Shown: positions 63,412 through 64,000 of the stretch, piece after piece
Layout of the letters: every line of letters begins with the position of its first letter
Position numbering within the stretch: the first letter of the stretch is position 1
DNA from: Erythrobacter sp. Alg231-14
Lineage (GTDB): Bacteria; Pseudomonadota; Alphaproteobacteria; Sphingomonadales; Sphingomonadaceae
Length of the DNA stretch: 64,000 nucleotides
Direction: 5' to 3'
Assembly: GCF_900149685.1 (NCBI RefSeq)
Contig: NZ_LT702999.1
Span: 310,001-374,000, forward strand
Notes under the pieces: generated by a model
The model's input: only the letters and a program-made list of their open reading frames with translations
What the model was told of the DNA's origin: nothing
Databases searched by the model: none
Translations under genes and position numbers: made by a program

Positions 63412-64000
63412 TTATTCGCAGGTTACTCGGCGCAAATTGCTCTCATACTGATCTGCCAAACGGCCAGAAGCTACCGCCGGATACGTGTCGCCAAATTCGG
63501 CCAAAGCGATACAGGCACGCCGTGTGTCTTCCATCGCAATCATCGACTCAGCCAAATACAGCAAGCTGTCAGGCGCCCGTCGGGCGGTGCGATCCGCTTG
63601 ATAATTGCGCAGGAACCATCGCGCCGCCTCTTCGGGCATATTATCATCAAGGAACGCCCGGCCCAGTAGATTTCGGCCATAGGTTAGACGGAAATGGTCG
63701 GGATACCCTTCGACATAAGACGCGAGTTGTTGGCGAGCTTCAGGATAAAAGCCTGCATTCCAAAGTCGGAAACCGTATGAATATTCATCATCGCCTGCAT
63801 CTTCGGACTGTGGCTTGGTGATTTCCTGAACCGCTGCGATCCGTTCTGGCGATGGTCCCGTTGCGACATCGCTACTGTCGGCCCCTGCGGTGGACGCGCT
63901 GTTTTGGTCGGATGATTGTAGCGAGGTGCTTGCGGAATCAGCGATCGCACCGTCTGACGTTGTCGTGCCGGTTGCTGGCGCAGCCACGGCCCGGTCTTCA
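63412..64000 (-). CDS. CpoB/YbgF-like TPR protein, C-terminal part (cut by window end)
   Basis: At least 195 residues of a protein whose last 125 residues are TPR-like (YSYGFRLWNAGFYPEARQQLASYV, NLLGRAFLDDNMPEEAARWF), as in the YbgF/CpoB protein of the Tol-Pal system that links outer-membrane constriction with septal peptidoglycan synthesis. A low-complexity Ser/Ala/Thr stretch precedes it. The frame runs off the window. Directly upstream of tilS, a common alphaproteobacterial order. Confidence 0.75.
   Translation of the reverse strand, partial: EDRAVAAPATGTTTSDGAIADSASTSLQSSDQNSASTAGADSSDVATGPSPERIAAVQEITKPQSEDAGDDEYSYGFRLWNAGFYPEARQQLASYVEGYPDHFRLTYGRNLLGRAFLDDNMPEEAARWFLRNYQADRTARRAPDSLLYLAESMIAMEDTRRACIALAEFGDTYPAVASGRLADQYESNLRRVTCE

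Overview
The window looks like chromosomal DNA of an alphaproteobacterium, most likely Sphingomonadales (Erythrobacter-like). The reasons are a ChpT phosphotransferase, an alphaproteobacterial-type RpoH, a GN-class sortase with its VIT/VWA partner, an Entner-Doudoroff operon (zwf-edd-glk) and a cpoB-tilS pair. Genes are tightly packed with many ATGA-type overlaps. I see no insertion sequence, prophage, CRISPR array or rRNA operon. The assignment to a lineage is inference from gene content, not from a database search.

Layout. 1-5.5 kb: 3' end of a UDP-glucose dehydrogenase gene, a large autotransporter serine protease, a TspO-like membrane protein and RNase P RNA (minus strand). 5.5-12 kb: aquaporin, an AmiD-like amidase, ChpT and a JAMM peptidase on the minus strand, then RluD-type pseudouridine synthase and RpoH on the plus strand, then a P-loop protein and an XRE regulator on the minus strand. 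12-18.6 kb: VIT/VWA sortase substrate, sortase, MtgA, a CDF metal exporter, ECF sigma / RskA-like anti-sigma and a fasciclin protein. 18.7-26.1 kb: a frameshifted tyrosine phosphatase gene, clpX, clpP, an acyltransferase, a secreted amidase, trigger factor with a histone-H1-like tail and tRNA-Leu. 26.3-31.8 kb: Der GTPase, two DUF proteins, bacterioferritin and its ferredoxin, a lipoprotein and a DUF418 protein. 31.9-36.2 kb: a ParA ATPase and a ribbon-helix-helix-like protein flanked by two SPOR-domain proteins. 36.3-40.9 kb: pyrB with a dihydroorotase-like gene lacking metal ligands, sppA and tRNA-Val. 40.9-46.3 kb: a complete yjfIJKLMC-like envelope system with an added potassium channel. 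46.3-53.9 kb: a PKHD hydroxylase, a Gly-Glu repeat lipoprotein, serS, surE, a second potassium channel, rimO and a transglutaminase-like protein. 54-64 kb: zwf-edd-glk with a divergent PEP-carboxylase homologue, an L,D-transpeptidase, tilS and a cpoB-like gene cut by the window edge.

The most interesting block is 40.9-46.3 kb. PspA-family protein YjfJ and YjfI are transcribed rightward. A potassium channel, DUF2491, DUF350, DUF1190 and glutathionylspermidine-synthetase-family genes run leftward from the same intergenic region. That region carries a GG-N10-GC element resembling a sigma-54 promoter in front of the leftward arm. This suggests a sigma-54-controlled membrane-stress module with an ion channel. 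Other points worth a second look are a probable ATT start for tilS, a LacI-type palindrome in front of zwf, a PEP-carboxylase-like protein with altered catalytic loops, three TGTGCGG repeats spaced 10 bp apart next to an XRE regulator, and the trigger-factor tail.
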